This document shows, in pieces, positions 21,494-28,873 of a stretch of 31,918 bases of DNA. The stretch is from CAYJLC01 sp044426345. Lineage in GTDB: Bacteria > Bacillota > Clostridia > Oscillospirales > Butyricicoccaceae. The stretch lies in NCBI GenBank assembly GCA_044426345.1, contig JAWXUP010000025.1:1-31918 (forward strand). Reading direction: 5' to 3'. The notes beneath the pieces were generated by a model. That model was given only the letters and a program-made list of their open reading frames with translations. It was not told the origin of the DNA and did not search any database. Positions within the stretch are counted from its first letter, which is position 1. Each line of letters begins with the position of its first letter. The translations under genes were made by a program, and so were the position numbers.

Positions 21494-21956
21494 CTTTCAC
21501 CTCGCATATAATCTCGCTAATTGTTTTCGGTAACTTCTTGAATTTGTTTAATTCGCTTTTAAACATATACTGCCAACCTTGTTTACCATCTACTGTTGCG
21601 ATCGAATAGCTGTAATTCGGTATACTCTCGCTAGTCAGTGCAGATACTGGATTGTCTTTCTCGTACTGTTCTAGCTTATCAGATAATTCCAAAAACATTC
21701 GATTCGGCGCAAGTTGCACTATGTAACCTCGGAATGTTTCGTCAGTCATCGTGGCATCCAAGCTTGTCATTGTACCGTCTGAACTTGTAACCTTATACAC
21801 TCCATCGTTAAACGTACTCATATTGATTAATATGTATGAATTTAGTGGTAATGTCATATCGGTAAGTATCACTCCGTCTTTAATCGTGAACGTTTCGAAC
21901 TTTTTCCAAATCGGAAAGTAGTTAGAACATTCTTTCATTAATTTTTCTATAAACAT
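21465..21956 (-). CDS. Head-region protein after the capsid, possibly connector-type (163 aa)
   Basis: This protein (MFIEKLMKECSNYFPIWKKF; FTIKDGVILTDMTLPLNSYI; DGVYKVTSSDGTMTSLDATM) is the first gene after the capsid terminator. Its position suits the head-tail adaptor (gp15/gp6-type), and helical start plus beta-rich body is compatible, but the similarity is not decisive. The ATG at 21956 follows AAAGGAAC. It overlaps the large fibre gene by 29 bp, so it might instead be the first gene of the fibre cassette. Confidence 0.5.
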   Translation of the reverse strand: MFIEKLMKECSNYFPIWKKFETFTIKDGVILTDMTLPLNSYILINMSTFNDGVYKVTSSDGTMTSLDATMTDETFRGYIVQLAPNRMFLELSDKLEQYEKDNPVSALTSESIPNYSYSIATVDGKQGWQYMFKSELNKFKKLPKTISEIICEVKDADQKCSSK

Positions 21957-21970
21957 TTTGTTCCTTTCCA

Positions 21971-22003
21971 AATAAAAAAGAGTAGGGCAACCCCTACCCT
22001 TTT
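21971..22003 (-). terminator. Strong terminator after the capsid gene
   Basis: AAAAGGGTAGGG (22003-21992) pairs with CCCTACTCTTTT (21987-21976), a 12-bp stem with one G-T and a GTTG loop, followed by TTATTT. It lies 11 bp behind the capsid stop and would lower expression of the connector genes relative to the capsid. Confidence 0.85.
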
Positions 22004-22013
22004 AAGGTGTAAT

Positions 22014-22874
22014 CTATTCTGATGTTGATGTAAAATCACAAGTTGCAACTGCAATTGCTCCTGCTCTAGTAACTTTTGCTCCGTAAACGTGCAAACCTTT
22101 CATTGCATCACTGAAACCTTTTTCAGGTCTGTATGCTTCTGTTTCTAAAATTTGCTCTGCGTATGTACAGCTTCCATCATATGACGCAATTACTTTGTAC
22201 TTAGCATTTGATGTATTTGGCACGTTGTTTGAAATGTAGATATCAAATCCAGCTGCTCTCGCTACTGCACCATCTTTTAATCTGCTTTCTGCATTTGTAC
22301 CAGTTCCACCTGCAAATCTTAAATCCTCTAGCATAAATCCCTCGTATTCAGGTGGGAATACTACCCATCTGCCAACCTTTGGAACATCTGCTTTGTCCAT
22401 TGCTGTTTTCATTTTGATAAGTGTTGTATAGGCATTTTCCGATGTAATCACAAGCGGTGCTGCAGTTGTTCCCAATCCAGTTGTGATTGTTCCAGCTGCT
22501 AAGATGCCAGCCAAGTATGTATCTGATTTATCAGCAAATCCGTATCCAGCCGATGCCGATGCTTTTTCCATCAATGGAGCTGCGGCTTGTACTGCATCAA
22601 CGTCTTTAATTTTAACATTAAAATATTTGTGCTGTGAAATTGTAAGTGTGTGATCAGTTGTCTCTAATTCATCTGCATCATCGATTGAATCAGTTGTTTT
22701 GTCGTAATCTTTAATTTCGACCTCTCCTACCGCATTGATATGGACTGTATCGCCCAATGCTTTAATTTCGCCCTCGTAATCTCTGTTTACCAAATTTGCA
22801 TAAACATGTGCTGTTGTTAAATTATCTAAAATTCTAGCACTCCATAACTCTGGAATAAATGTTGCAATACTCAT
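22014..22874 (-). CDS. Major capsid protein (P22 coat-like)
   Basis: This 286-aa protein (MSIATFIPELWSARILDNLT; LVNRDYEGEIKALGDTVHIN; then KYFNVKIKDVDAVQAAAPLM) has the start and spacing typical of P22 coat protein-like major capsid proteins of Firmicute phages, and a C-terminal VYGAKVTRAGAIAVATCDF. It folds as HK97-type coat subunit. AAAGGAG precedes the ATG. It follows the scaffold gene and is closed by a strong terminator, as expected for the most abundant virion protein. Confidence 0.9.
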   Translation of the reverse strand: MSIATFIPELWSARILDNLTTAHVYANLVNRDYEGEIKALGDTVHINAVGEVEIKDYDKTTDSIDDADELETTDHTLTISQHKYFNVKIKDVDAVQAAAPLMEKASASAGYGFADKSDTYLAGILAAGTITTGLGTTAAPLVITSENAYTTLIKMKTAMDKADVPKVGRWVVFPPEYEGFMLEDLRFAGGTGTNAESRLKDGAVARAAGFDIYISNNVPNTSNAKYKVIASYDGSCTYAEQILETEAYRPEKGFSDAMKGLHVYGAKVTRAGAIAVATCDFTSTSE

Positions 22875-22888
22875 TATTTTAATCTCCT

Positions 22889-23488
22889 TTACTCTGCGCT
22901 CGTATCAACTAAACCTTTTGCCCATGCTTCGTTAATTTCCGATGTGGTCATTTCTTTTAGCTGTGCGCGACCAATTTTAGAATCGCCACCAGTTTGTACG
23001 ATTCCTTTTACCTTGTTACCATCTGTTCCCGTGTTTACAATTAAATCTGCTCTGCTCGTAGATACCGACTTAATCGCATCATCTAAACCGACTATCTCGC
23101 CTTTATCGTCTAATTTAACATTTTCAAATGCCTTATCTTTAGCCAATAAATCCAATACACTATCACTAAATTTAGCATTTTTCAACGCGTCTGAAATCGA
23201 CTTGTCTAGTTTCGTTTTAGCTTCTTTCCCCTCAACCTCTGCTTTGTAGTTGTCAAATTCTGTTTGAATTCGTTTGGCTTCTGTATCGTCTTTGGGCGGG
23301 TCTTGATTTTTCAAATCGTCACGTTCCTTTGTGACTGTTTTCAAATCATCTTTTAATGTATTGTTCGTAGTTTTAAACTCTGCTACACTTTCTGTATGCT
23401 CGTCAAAAATCTGATTCAATACATCTTTTGGCACAACTACCTCTGCACCTTTTAAAATCTCGTTAATTGTTTTTCTATCAAATGCCAT
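22889..23488 (-). CDS. Capsid scaffold protein
   Basis: This 199-aa protein (MAFDRKTINEILKGAEVVVP at the start) is highly charged and helical with a coiled coil at about 35-100 (TNNTLKDDLKTVTKERDDLK). It ends in SEINEAWAKGLVDTSAE. Length, charge, coiled coil and the place directly before the coat gene are those of GP20/DUF4355-type scaffolds that guide procapsid assembly. The ATG at 23488 follows AAAGGAAC. Its own promoter lies at 23569-23541. Confidence 0.85.
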   Translation of the reverse strand: MAFDRKTINEILKGAEVVVPKDVLNQIFDEHTESVAEFKTTNNTLKDDLKTVTKERDDLKNQDPPKDDTEAKRIQTEFDNYKAEVEGKEAKTKLDKSISDALKNAKFSDSVLDLLAKDKAFENVKLDDKGEIVGLDDAIKSVSTSRADLIVNTGTDGNKVKGIVQTGGDSKIGRAQLKEMTTSEINEAWAKGLVDTSAE

Positions 23489-23540
23489 ATTTTCTGTTCC
23501 TTTCACGGTTACAAATTCGCTTGTAATTTACTTGATACCA

Positions 23541-23569
23541 ATTTTACAATATAGTTTTGAAAAAATCAA
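23541..23569 (-). promoter_or_regulatory. Promoter for scaffold and capsid genes
   Basis: The minus strand has TTGATT (23569-23564), a 17-bp spacer and TAAAAT (23546-23541). It lies in the 88-bp gap behind the gp10-like gene. A private promoter plus the terminator at 22003-21971 makes scaffold and capsid one transcription unit. Confidence 0.65.
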
Positions 23570-23576
23570 CAACAAC

Positions 23577-24014
23577 TTATATATTTCCTTTCAACACTTC
23601 TTCTGCTAAATCTTTATATTCCTGTTTGTATTCTGTCAATGATGCAGACAGAAAAGGTCTTGCTTTCATCTTGCTGTTTCCTATCTCTATATATTCTGCA
23701 TATTCCACATTTGTTCCAACAAATAATTGACCATCTTCAGCCTTTTTGTTTATATAGTCATTTGCTTTGTTTTCTTTGACTTTTTTTGTACTTTTCTCAC
23801 TTCGTTCTGATGTCGAAAAACTCATACTACCACGCAATCGACCAGTATCAACAATACCAGTACCGCCTCTTGCATTTTTGTGTCTGTTTGTAATAATTTC
23901 AGTAACTCGCTTTAACCACTGCAAACCAATTGCATACATCATTCTTTCTTTCGCTTCGTCATAATTCGAGTAAAATTCTTTCGAATTGTTCTCAATTTTA
24001 AAATCCAATCCCAT
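23577..24014 (-). CDS. HK97 gp10-like minor head-tail protein
   Basis: This 145-aa protein (MGLDFKIENNSKEFYSNYDE) has the HK97 gp10 family pattern: helical start, GIVDTGRLRGSMSF at about 51-64, VGTNVEYAEYIEIGN at about 98-112 and KMKARPFLSASL near 114-125. These proteins help head-tail joining. The family usually lies after the capsid and connector genes; here it precedes the scaffold, so gene order is rearranged. The start is taken at 24014, where TAATG joins it to the methyltransferase stop; an ATG four codons upstream is possible. Confidence 0.75.
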   Translation of the reverse strand: MGLDFKIENNSKEFYSNYDEAKERMMYAIGLQWLKRVTEIITNRHKNARGGTGIVDTGRLRGSMSFSTSERSEKSTKKVKENKANDYINKKAEDGQLFVGTNVEYAEYIEIGNSKMKARPFLSASLTEYKQEYKDLAEEVLKGNI

Positions 24015-25564
24015 TATTCTTCCCATGCTTTCTCTTCTAAATTAAATTCTCCACTCATTAATTTTTCCAACAGTACGTCTCTAAGTTCTGCTAAATATCT
24101 ATTTTCTTCTGTATTCATAAATACTATGTGCTGTTTCCATGCGTTCAATGCAAAAGTTAGTAAATGTGAATGTGTTTCCTTGCTTCCGTTTGAAAACGTC
24201 ATTTCGTTTTTATTTTTCGTTAGTGTAATATGATTTTCTTTTTGTATTGTTTGAAATTCGTTGTTTTTTAAAGTTTTATTTAGTTCATCGAAAAAAATAT
24301 CGTTTTTATATAATGAGTTTTCAAACCCTAAACCTCTTGCTGTTGTCTCGTTTATAGTCAATTTACACGCATTTTTCAAAGATATACATCTATTCAAATC
24401 GGACACTATATCGTTTATATTTCTTCCATTAATCTTCGTTTCAAACTCAATATATCTGCTTGGTGTTAATATGTATTCGTTTTCAGCAATCGTTTTCAAA
24501 TCAACGCTTTTGCATTTTTCAACTATATTTTTATTATTAGCTATCATTTCACATACTTCATTCATTGTTTTTTCAGAAATAACCTTAACTTCTTTTTCAT
24601 AAACTCTATTAGTATGAGAATTTCCACCATATTGCCCTTTCTGCTCCCTTATTTCAATATCGTAACTTTTTCTTAAATCCACCATTTCTACATAATTGCT
24701 AATTTTATTTTTGTTAAAAACAATTAAGCAAGTCGGTATATTCGTACTTTCAAACATTTTATCAGGAAGTATAATTACAGATTCTATCAGATTGTCAGAA
24801 ATTATCTTTCTTCTTATATCTTCTTCTTTTTTATTTGTTGTTGTTAACACTCCACATGGCAATACAAATACTGCTTTTTCTTTTATTTCGTCTAGTGCTG
24901 TTAATATAAAAGCGTAGTTTGCATTGCTACTTGGTGGCACTTCAAAACCTAAAAACCTTGATTGTGCATTTGCCATGATTGGAATGTTCCAACCGATATT
25001 GTACGGTGGATTCGATATGCAACTAGAATATTTTTCTAATTTTTCTTGCGTTTCTTCTACTTTTGCAAATTCTTCACAAGGTATGACTTTGTACACTTTT
25101 AGTATCTCTTTTGTTAACACATCTTCTTGATATACCATCGCATCTATATTTCTTATCGCTAGATTAAATAATAAATATGGTATCGTATCTTCTGTGTATT
25201 CCTTGCATGTGTATTTTAATTCTTTTTGTTTGTTCCATTTTTGAATCGTTAGCGCACCAGTTCCTGCACATAAATCAATCACGTTTTTTTCTTCTTTTGT
25301 TTCTGATAATTTTTGTACCATTTTACATATACTTATCGGTGTAAAATCTTGCTTTGTTTTTTCTCTGTCAGCTAAATAGTATTGATAGACTACTTGCATA
25401 AAATCATTACTCAAATCATCTTTCATAAAATCTTTTACTTTTTTGTAAATTTCAATATTATTATTCAATACTGTATTAAAAATCTCACTTGTTAATTCTT
25501 CAATATTTTTAGCAGAAAATGTTTGCTCCAAAAATTCTTTTAATTTGCTTAATTCTATACTCAT
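24014..25564 (-). CDS. Orphan type I N6-adenine DNA methyltransferase (HsdM-like)
   Basis: This 516-aa protein methylates adenine N6. It has TKQDFTP (70-76) ahead of the SAM site VIDLCAGTGAL (95-105), the catalytic NPPY (185-188) and LPDKMFESTNIPTCLIVFNK (266-285), all in HsdM order. The last 30 residues (NRYLAELRDVLLEKLMSGEF at 488-507) look like the end of an HsdS specificity subunit. No HsdR and no separate HsdS are present, so it could modify phage DNA without restriction. The ATG at 25564 follows AGAGGTTG. It lies inside the head module, and its upstream 40 bp resemble the sequence before the ribbon-helix-helix gene at 26801. Confidence 0.88.
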   Translation of the reverse strand: MSIELSKLKEFLEQTFSAKNIEELTSEIFNTVLNNNIEIYKKVKDFMKDDLSNDFMQVVYQYYLADREKTKQDFTPISICKMVQKLSETKEEKNVIDLCAGTGALTIQKWNKQKELKYTCKEYTEDTIPYLLFNLAIRNIDAMVYQEDVLTKEILKVYKVIPCEEFAKVEETQEKLEKYSSCISNPPYNIGWNIPIMANAQSRFLGFEVPPSSNANYAFILTALDEIKEKAVFVLPCGVLTTTNKKEEDIRRKIISDNLIESVIILPDKMFESTNIPTCLIVFNKNKISNYVEMVDLRKSYDIEIREQKGQYGGNSHTNRVYEKEVKVISEKTMNEVCEMIANNKNIVEKCKSVDLKTIAENEYILTPSRYIEFETKINGRNINDIVSDLNRCISLKNACKLTINETTARGLGFENSLYKNDIFFDELNKTLKNNEFQTIQKENHITLTKNKNEMTFSNGSKETHSHLLTFALNAWKQHIVFMNTEENRYLAELRDVLLEKLMSGEFNLEEKAWEE

Positions 25565-25572
25565 TACAACCT

Positions 25573-25612
25573 CTTTTCTTTTATAATTTGTGTGATTTCT
25601 TTTAGTTATTTT
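25573..25612. repeat. Diverged 40-bp direct repeat, copy B
   Basis: These 40 bases match 26815-26854 at 35 positions. The copy lies directly before the methyltransferase ribosome site; read on the minus strand it keeps the residue pattern KEITQIIKEKR, close to EAIAQIIKEKG at the end of the 27-aa ORF. It has no start codon of its own and looks like the remains of that ORF. Confidence 0.65.
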
Positions 25613-26544
25613 TACCCCTTTCGTTTCGCTTTACGTCTAGCTTCAGCAATTTGATTTGCAGTCATTCCGTCCCTTGTCTTTTCCCATTCATCATAATTCA
25701 TGGCTGGTTCTTTATCCTCAAATCCGATAATGATCGGAACGTGAGTGCATCGACACTGTATAGATTCCTCTGCTCTGTCCATTTCTCCTGGATATAACCC
25801 TTTTGCTTTTCCGACTTTAAAATTCTCTTCAAGCGACACGATTTGACCATCTGCTCTTCTATGTGTATTTCTTGTATCGCCATCTTTCGTTGCTGTCCAC
25901 TTTTTATTCTGCTTGATATTATACTTGTCTTGTCCATACTTCATCGAATCGTATCGACCATTTGATTCAATCCGATTTGTTTCTGTTCGTGCTATCATCA
26001 TTGATTGGCTGTAATTCTTCTCTACAACACCTCTGATTCGTCTCGATATAGCTTGACTACTTTCGCCTTGTGTAATTCCGTTTACAAGCTGTGTTGTCAA
26101 ATCTCGAACGATTTGAGCCTTATCCTCAATGTTATCGATTGCCATTAAGCTGAATGGAGTTAATTCTCCTTTTACGATTGCAACTATAGCGGACTGGTCG
26201 AGTAGCGGAAAAATGCCTAATTCGTTTATAGTCGATTCAATCCAATATGATGCAAAATTGTAGTTAATCGAATATGTGTTATACCACGCGCCTTGCATAA
26301 GTTTCACTGCGTTTTGATTTGAGTTAGACAATATATCTGCAATTTGTTCTTCTAACTTTTTTAATCGGTCGTACTTATTCGCATTTGCAAAGCGGATTTG
26401 CTCGGTTGCTCCACCTTCCATTTTGCCTAGTGCATCTAGTAATTTCTTGTTTATATCTTTCTGTGCATCTTGGTACAGTCTAGTCATTTCTTTTTCAGTC
26501 TTTTCTAGTAATTCATCTGTTAATTCATGTGCTGTATCTTTCAA
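25612..26544 (-). CDS. Minor head protein (Mu gpF / SPP1 gp7-like)
   Basis: This 310-aa protein belongs to the phage head-morphogenesis family. The N-terminal half is helical (LEKTEKEMTRLYQDAQKDIN). The conserved C-terminal part shows MIARTETNRIESNGRYDSMK, TKDGDTRNTHRRADGQIVSL and QCRCTHVPII with the paired cysteines. In SPP1, gp7 binds the portal and helps DNA retention or ejection. The start is a TTG at 26544 with AGAGGTG eight bases upstream. Its promoter lies at 26597-26569. It is separated from the portal by four small genes. Confidence 0.88.
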   Translation of the reverse strand: MKDTAHELTDELLEKTEKEMTRLYQDAQKDINKKLLDALGKMEGGATEQIRFANANKYDRLKKLEEQIADILSNSNQNAVKLMQGAWYNTYSINYNFASYWIESTINELGIFPLLDQSAIVAIVKGELTPFSLMAIDNIEDKAQIVRDLTTQLVNGITQGESSQAISRRIRGVVEKNYSQSMMIARTETNRIESNGRYDSMKYGQDKYNIKQNKKWTATKDGDTRNTHRRADGQIVSLEENFKVGKAKGLYPGEMDRAEESIQCRCTHVPIIIGFEDKEPAMNYDEWEKTRDGMTANQIAEARRKAKRKG

Positions 26545-26568
26545 ATTAAATCACCTCTTTTTATTTTT

Positions 26569-26597
26569 ATTATACAAAATACGCACCGATTTTTCAA
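26569..26597 (-). promoter_or_regulatory. Promoter for the minor head protein gene
   Basis: The minus strand has TTGAAA (26597-26592), a 17-bp spacer and TATAAT (26574-26569). The -35 is inside the loop and arm of the hairpin at 26609-26578, so terminator and promoter share bases. Confidence 0.7.
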
Positions 26598-26609
26598 CCG
26601 ATGCGTATT
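26578..26609 (-). terminator. 14-bp hairpin with GAAA loop (probable terminator)
   Basis: AATACGCATCGGTT (26609-26596) pairs with AATCGGTGCGTATT (26591-26578) over 14 bp with two G-T pairs, closing a GAAA tetraloop. The tail is only TTG, so termination may be partial. It follows the ribbon-helix-helix gene. Confidence 0.65.
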
Positions 26610-26642
26610 GTTTGAATTATCTAGTTTCCATTAGCTAATCTT

Positions 26643-26801
26643 TTAATTATTTCCCTCATTCTTCTCCATCTCCTCCCATTCTTTAACACAACAGTACTTG
26701 ATATACTCAGATATCTTCATGTGTTTACGTTTCGCTTCAATCCGTATTCGCTCGATTACTTCAATCGGCTCGCTTATTGTCATTGTTTTTGAATTGCTCA
26801 T
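26643..26801 (-). CDS. Ribbon-helix-helix-type small protein (52 aa)
   Basis: This short protein (MSNSKTMTISEPIEVIERIR, then IEAKRKHMKISEYIKYCCVK) has a first strand with TMTISEPIEV, followed by two helices joined by MKISEY, as in CopG/Arc-like DNA-binding proteins. GGGAG lies five bases before the ATG at 26801. It is the last gene before a hairpin terminator. A repressor of the local promoter (26597-26569 or 27141-27113) is an attractive guess; nothing here proves it. Confidence 0.65.
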   Translation of the reverse strand: MSNSKTMTISEPIEVIERIRIEAKRKHMKISEYIKYCCVKEWEEMEKNEGNN

Positions 26802-26802
26802 G

Positions 26803-26886
26803 TTACTCCCACCCCTTTTCTTTTATGATTTGTGCGATTGCTTCTAGTTCTTTTCTTGTTACTACTTTTTTATCTTGAATATACAA
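26803..26886 (-). CDS. Possible small ORF (27 aa)
   Basis: A TTG-initiated frame with GGGG about seven bases upstream encodes a basic helical peptide ending RKELEAIAQIIKEKGWE. It overlaps the zinc-finger gene by 17 bp and stops one base before the ribbon-helix-helix ATG. A diverged copy of its last part occurs before the methyltransferase (25573-25612), where the amino-acid pattern is largely kept; that argues it was once translated. Confidence 0.45.
   Translation of the reverse strand: MYIQDKKVVTRKELEAIAQIIKEKGWE
26815..26854. repeat. Diverged 40-bp direct repeat, copy A
   Basis: This copy lies inside the 27-aa ORF and just before the ribbon-helix-helix gene. It differs from 25573-25612 at five of 40 positions, mostly at C/T and A/G sites. 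Confidence 0.65.
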
Positions 26887-27076
26887 TTTTTTCCCCATCT
26901 TCAAATTCAATTACAACTTTATTAGGATAGCCAGTTGCGTTATGTCCGATTGACAAATAACTGCATTTTGAAATCCCTTTTGCTTTTTTATGACTTTTTT
27001 CACACTGAATTGCTTTTTCCTTGTCATTGTAATCTTCGTAACAAATTTCACAAGTGTATAATTTTTTCTCTTTCAT
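26870..27076 (-). CDS. Small zinc-finger protein (68 aa)
   Basis: The N-terminal part YTCEICYEDYNDKEKAIQCE is followed by KSH and makes a CxxC-x12-CxxxH site (Cys9, Cys12, Cys25, His29), a common small zinc finger of Firmicute phages. The second half (YPNKVVIEFEDGEKIVYSR) is beta-rich. Such proteins are often called hypothetical; DNA- or protein-binding is possible. AAAGGAG precedes the ATG at 27076 and a promoter lies at 27141-27113. Confidence 0.7.
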   Translation of the reverse strand: MKEKKLYTCEICYEDYNDKEKAIQCEKSHKKAKGISKCSYLSIGHNATGYPNKVVIEFEDGEKIVYSR

Positions 27077-27112
27077 TTCGTCTTTTCTCCTTTTTATTTA
27101 ATACCTAATAAT

Positions 27113-27141
27113 AATATAACATTATTCGAATAAAAACGCAA
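27113..27141 (-). promoter_or_regulatory. Promoter for zinc-finger and RHH genes
   Basis: The minus strand has TTGCGT (27141-27136), a 17-bp spacer ending in ATGT and TATATT (27118-27113), an extended -10. It directly follows the terminator at 27169-27143. Confidence 0.65.
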
Positions 27142-27142
27142 C

Positions 27143-27169
27143 AAAAAAGAACAACATCACTGCTGTTCT
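27143..27169 (-). terminator. Rho-independent terminator
   Basis: AGAACAGCA (27169-27161) pairs with TGTTGTTCT (27156-27148), nine bp with one G-T and a GTGA loop, followed by five or more T. It lies 9 bp behind the metallopeptidase stop and ends the packaging/portal transcript. Confidence 0.85.
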
Positions 27170-27177
27170 AATTAGTT

Positions 27178-27486
27178 TTATTCACTCTTAAAATATTCTT
27201 CTACAATTTCAAACATCTTCATTCCAAATAGACCAACACATTCGCAAACTTCTTCCAAGCTGTATTTTTCTTTTGTAGATAACTGGGTTTCATACAAAAA
27301 AGCATGTGTTAATTCGTGCAATAACGTTTTCTTTTTTTCTTGCTCATTAATGTCTTTTTTTATCCATATCTTTTTTTCAAAGTAATCGCACAATCCTACA
27401 CGTGTTCCCCTCGAATCCGTTAAAGCTAATGTAGGTGATTCCTCTTCTAATATCTCATACTCGCTATCAAATATATTACACTTCAT
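27178..27486 (-). CDS. HExxH metallopeptidase, ImmA/IrrE- or SprT-like (102 aa)
   Basis: The protein has a zinc-peptidase active site, TLLHELTHAFLY with HELTH at 57-61, and a possible third ligand in SLEEVCECVG (Glu78 or Glu79). It is 102 aa, shorter than most ImmA proteins, and has no DNA-binding domain. It starts inside the last codons of the portal gene (11-bp overlap). ImmA-type enzymes cleave repressors; in a head operon without any repressor, processing of a virion or host protein is more likely. Substrate unknown. Confidence 0.75.
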   Translation of the reverse strand: MKCNIFDSEYEILEEESPTLALTDSRGTRVGLCDYFEKKIWIKKDINEQEKKKTLLHELTHAFLYETQLSTKEKYSLEEVCECVGLFGMKMFEIVEEYFKSE

Positions 27487-28861
27487 CTTCCACCACTTCC
27501 TTTACCTCGGGCAACTTTAATTTACTAACACCCTCTTTTTTAATCTTATCCATTTCCTCTTCTGCATCGTCCACATACGGATGTTTCTGCAAGTACGTTT
27601 CTTGCGATATTTGACCAATCGACATAGTTAGATTTGCAATCACTTCTGTATCGTTCGATATGTATGATTTGAAAAAAGTAATCGTAACTTCTTCGGTCGA
27701 ATTGTCCTTTGCGTATTCCTTTGCGAACTCAATCATTCTAAGTGCTGTCTTGTATGCTTCATACTCGAATCGACTTACTCTAAGCATTAACTTTTGCGAA
27801 GATAGTTTGATTGCAATATTTGTTAATGAGCCTTTCATTACCATGTCAGTATTGATTACACCACTGTTTTCAATTCTTTTTTGTTTCATTTCGTTTAAAA
27901 ATGCAATTCGTGCCTGATACGGAATATCAATTGTTTTCATGTCAATGTCAGCACCCTCGGGTAAAGCAGCTTTATTTGTATTTTTAATTGTCCGCATAAA
28001 TTGACCCATATCTGCTGCACTGATTTCATCCAGTCCTTTTATGATCCAAAACGCTTCTTGAAAATCCGATAAGTTATTAGCAAAATCGGAACTTACAATA
28101 TCAATAATATCCGTTTGTGCGCGTGTTGAATTGTCAAAATCAGCATGAAAGTATTTGTCATTTTTCATTACAACAATTGGGATTCCACTTTTCCAGTTCT
28201 TTTCTGTTTCTTTCTTCATGATTGCGTTCTGTTCAATATCGACTAAGTACGATTTCTTCTTTAGCAATTCAAAGTCTGTATCTTCGCACTTGTAAAGTCG
28301 ATACGTATTCTCTTCGTATACTTCAGCGAATTTAATTGTCTTTTCGCTGTTGTAGTACTTGCTTTTCCAAAATCGAACCATTGCCATTAATTCTTCTGAC
28401 ACATCGTCGAAAAATCCGATACAATTCTCACTGTCAAACACTTTGTATTTTAACTTATCTCCATGCTCGACATATGCATACGATACACCACATAAGCTAC
28501 ATTCAACCCCCATTTGCTGTAATGCGTAGTCTAACGTATTTTTTATGACCTTTTTTGTATCTTCATTTACTCCCTCGATATTCGGGCTTCTATCGAACAA
28601 TGTAAATACTTTCTGATGCACCATATCTTCCACAAATTTATCAGGTAATTTCGCATTTGACACAAACGGATTTACCACATTTTGATACTTTCCGTCCACT
28701 TCAACGCAAATCATTTTTTTAACATTGTGGATTGTTACATTGTGACCTTGGTAGTACTTTTTTGCTATTTTCATTTCATTTCGTATTCTGCTTGATTTAT
28801 ACTCATCTATAATTTTTACAATATCGTAAATATCGCTTGAAAACTCACTGTAACTTCTCAT
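27476..28861 (-). CDS. Portal protein (SPP1 gp6-like)
   Basis: This 461-aa protein matches the SPP1 gp6-type portal: MRSYSEFSSDIYDIVKIIDE, KKYYQGHNVTIHNVKKMICV, then NPFVSNAKLPDKFVEDMVHQ and KVFTLFDRSPNIEG. The middle has CSLCGVSYAYVEHGDKLKYK and the core RTIKNTNKAALPEGADIDMK. The end is acidic (VKEVVEDEV). It forms the dodecameric DNA entry ring. AGAGGTG precedes the ATG at 28861, 12 bp after TerL. Confidence 0.9.
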   Translation of the reverse strand: MRSYSEFSSDIYDIVKIIDEYKSSRIRNEMKIAKKYYQGHNVTIHNVKKMICVEVDGKYQNVVNPFVSNAKLPDKFVEDMVHQKVFTLFDRSPNIEGVNEDTKKVIKNTLDYALQQMGVECSLCGVSYAYVEHGDKLKYKVFDSENCIGFFDDVSEELMAMVRFWKSKYYNSEKTIKFAEVYEENTYRLYKCEDTDFELLKKKSYLVDIEQNAIMKKETEKNWKSGIPIVVMKNDKYFHADFDNSTRAQTDIIDIVSSDFANNLSDFQEAFWIIKGLDEISAADMGQFMRTIKNTNKAALPEGADIDMKTIDIPYQARIAFLNEMKQKRIENSGVINTDMVMKGSLTNIAIKLSSQKLMLRVSRFEYEAYKTALRMIEFAKEYAKDNSTEEVTITFFKSYISNDTEVIANLTMSIGQISQETYLQKHPYVDDAEEEMDKIKKEGVSKLKLPEVKEVVEDEV

Positions 28862-28873
28862 GCTTCACCTCTT

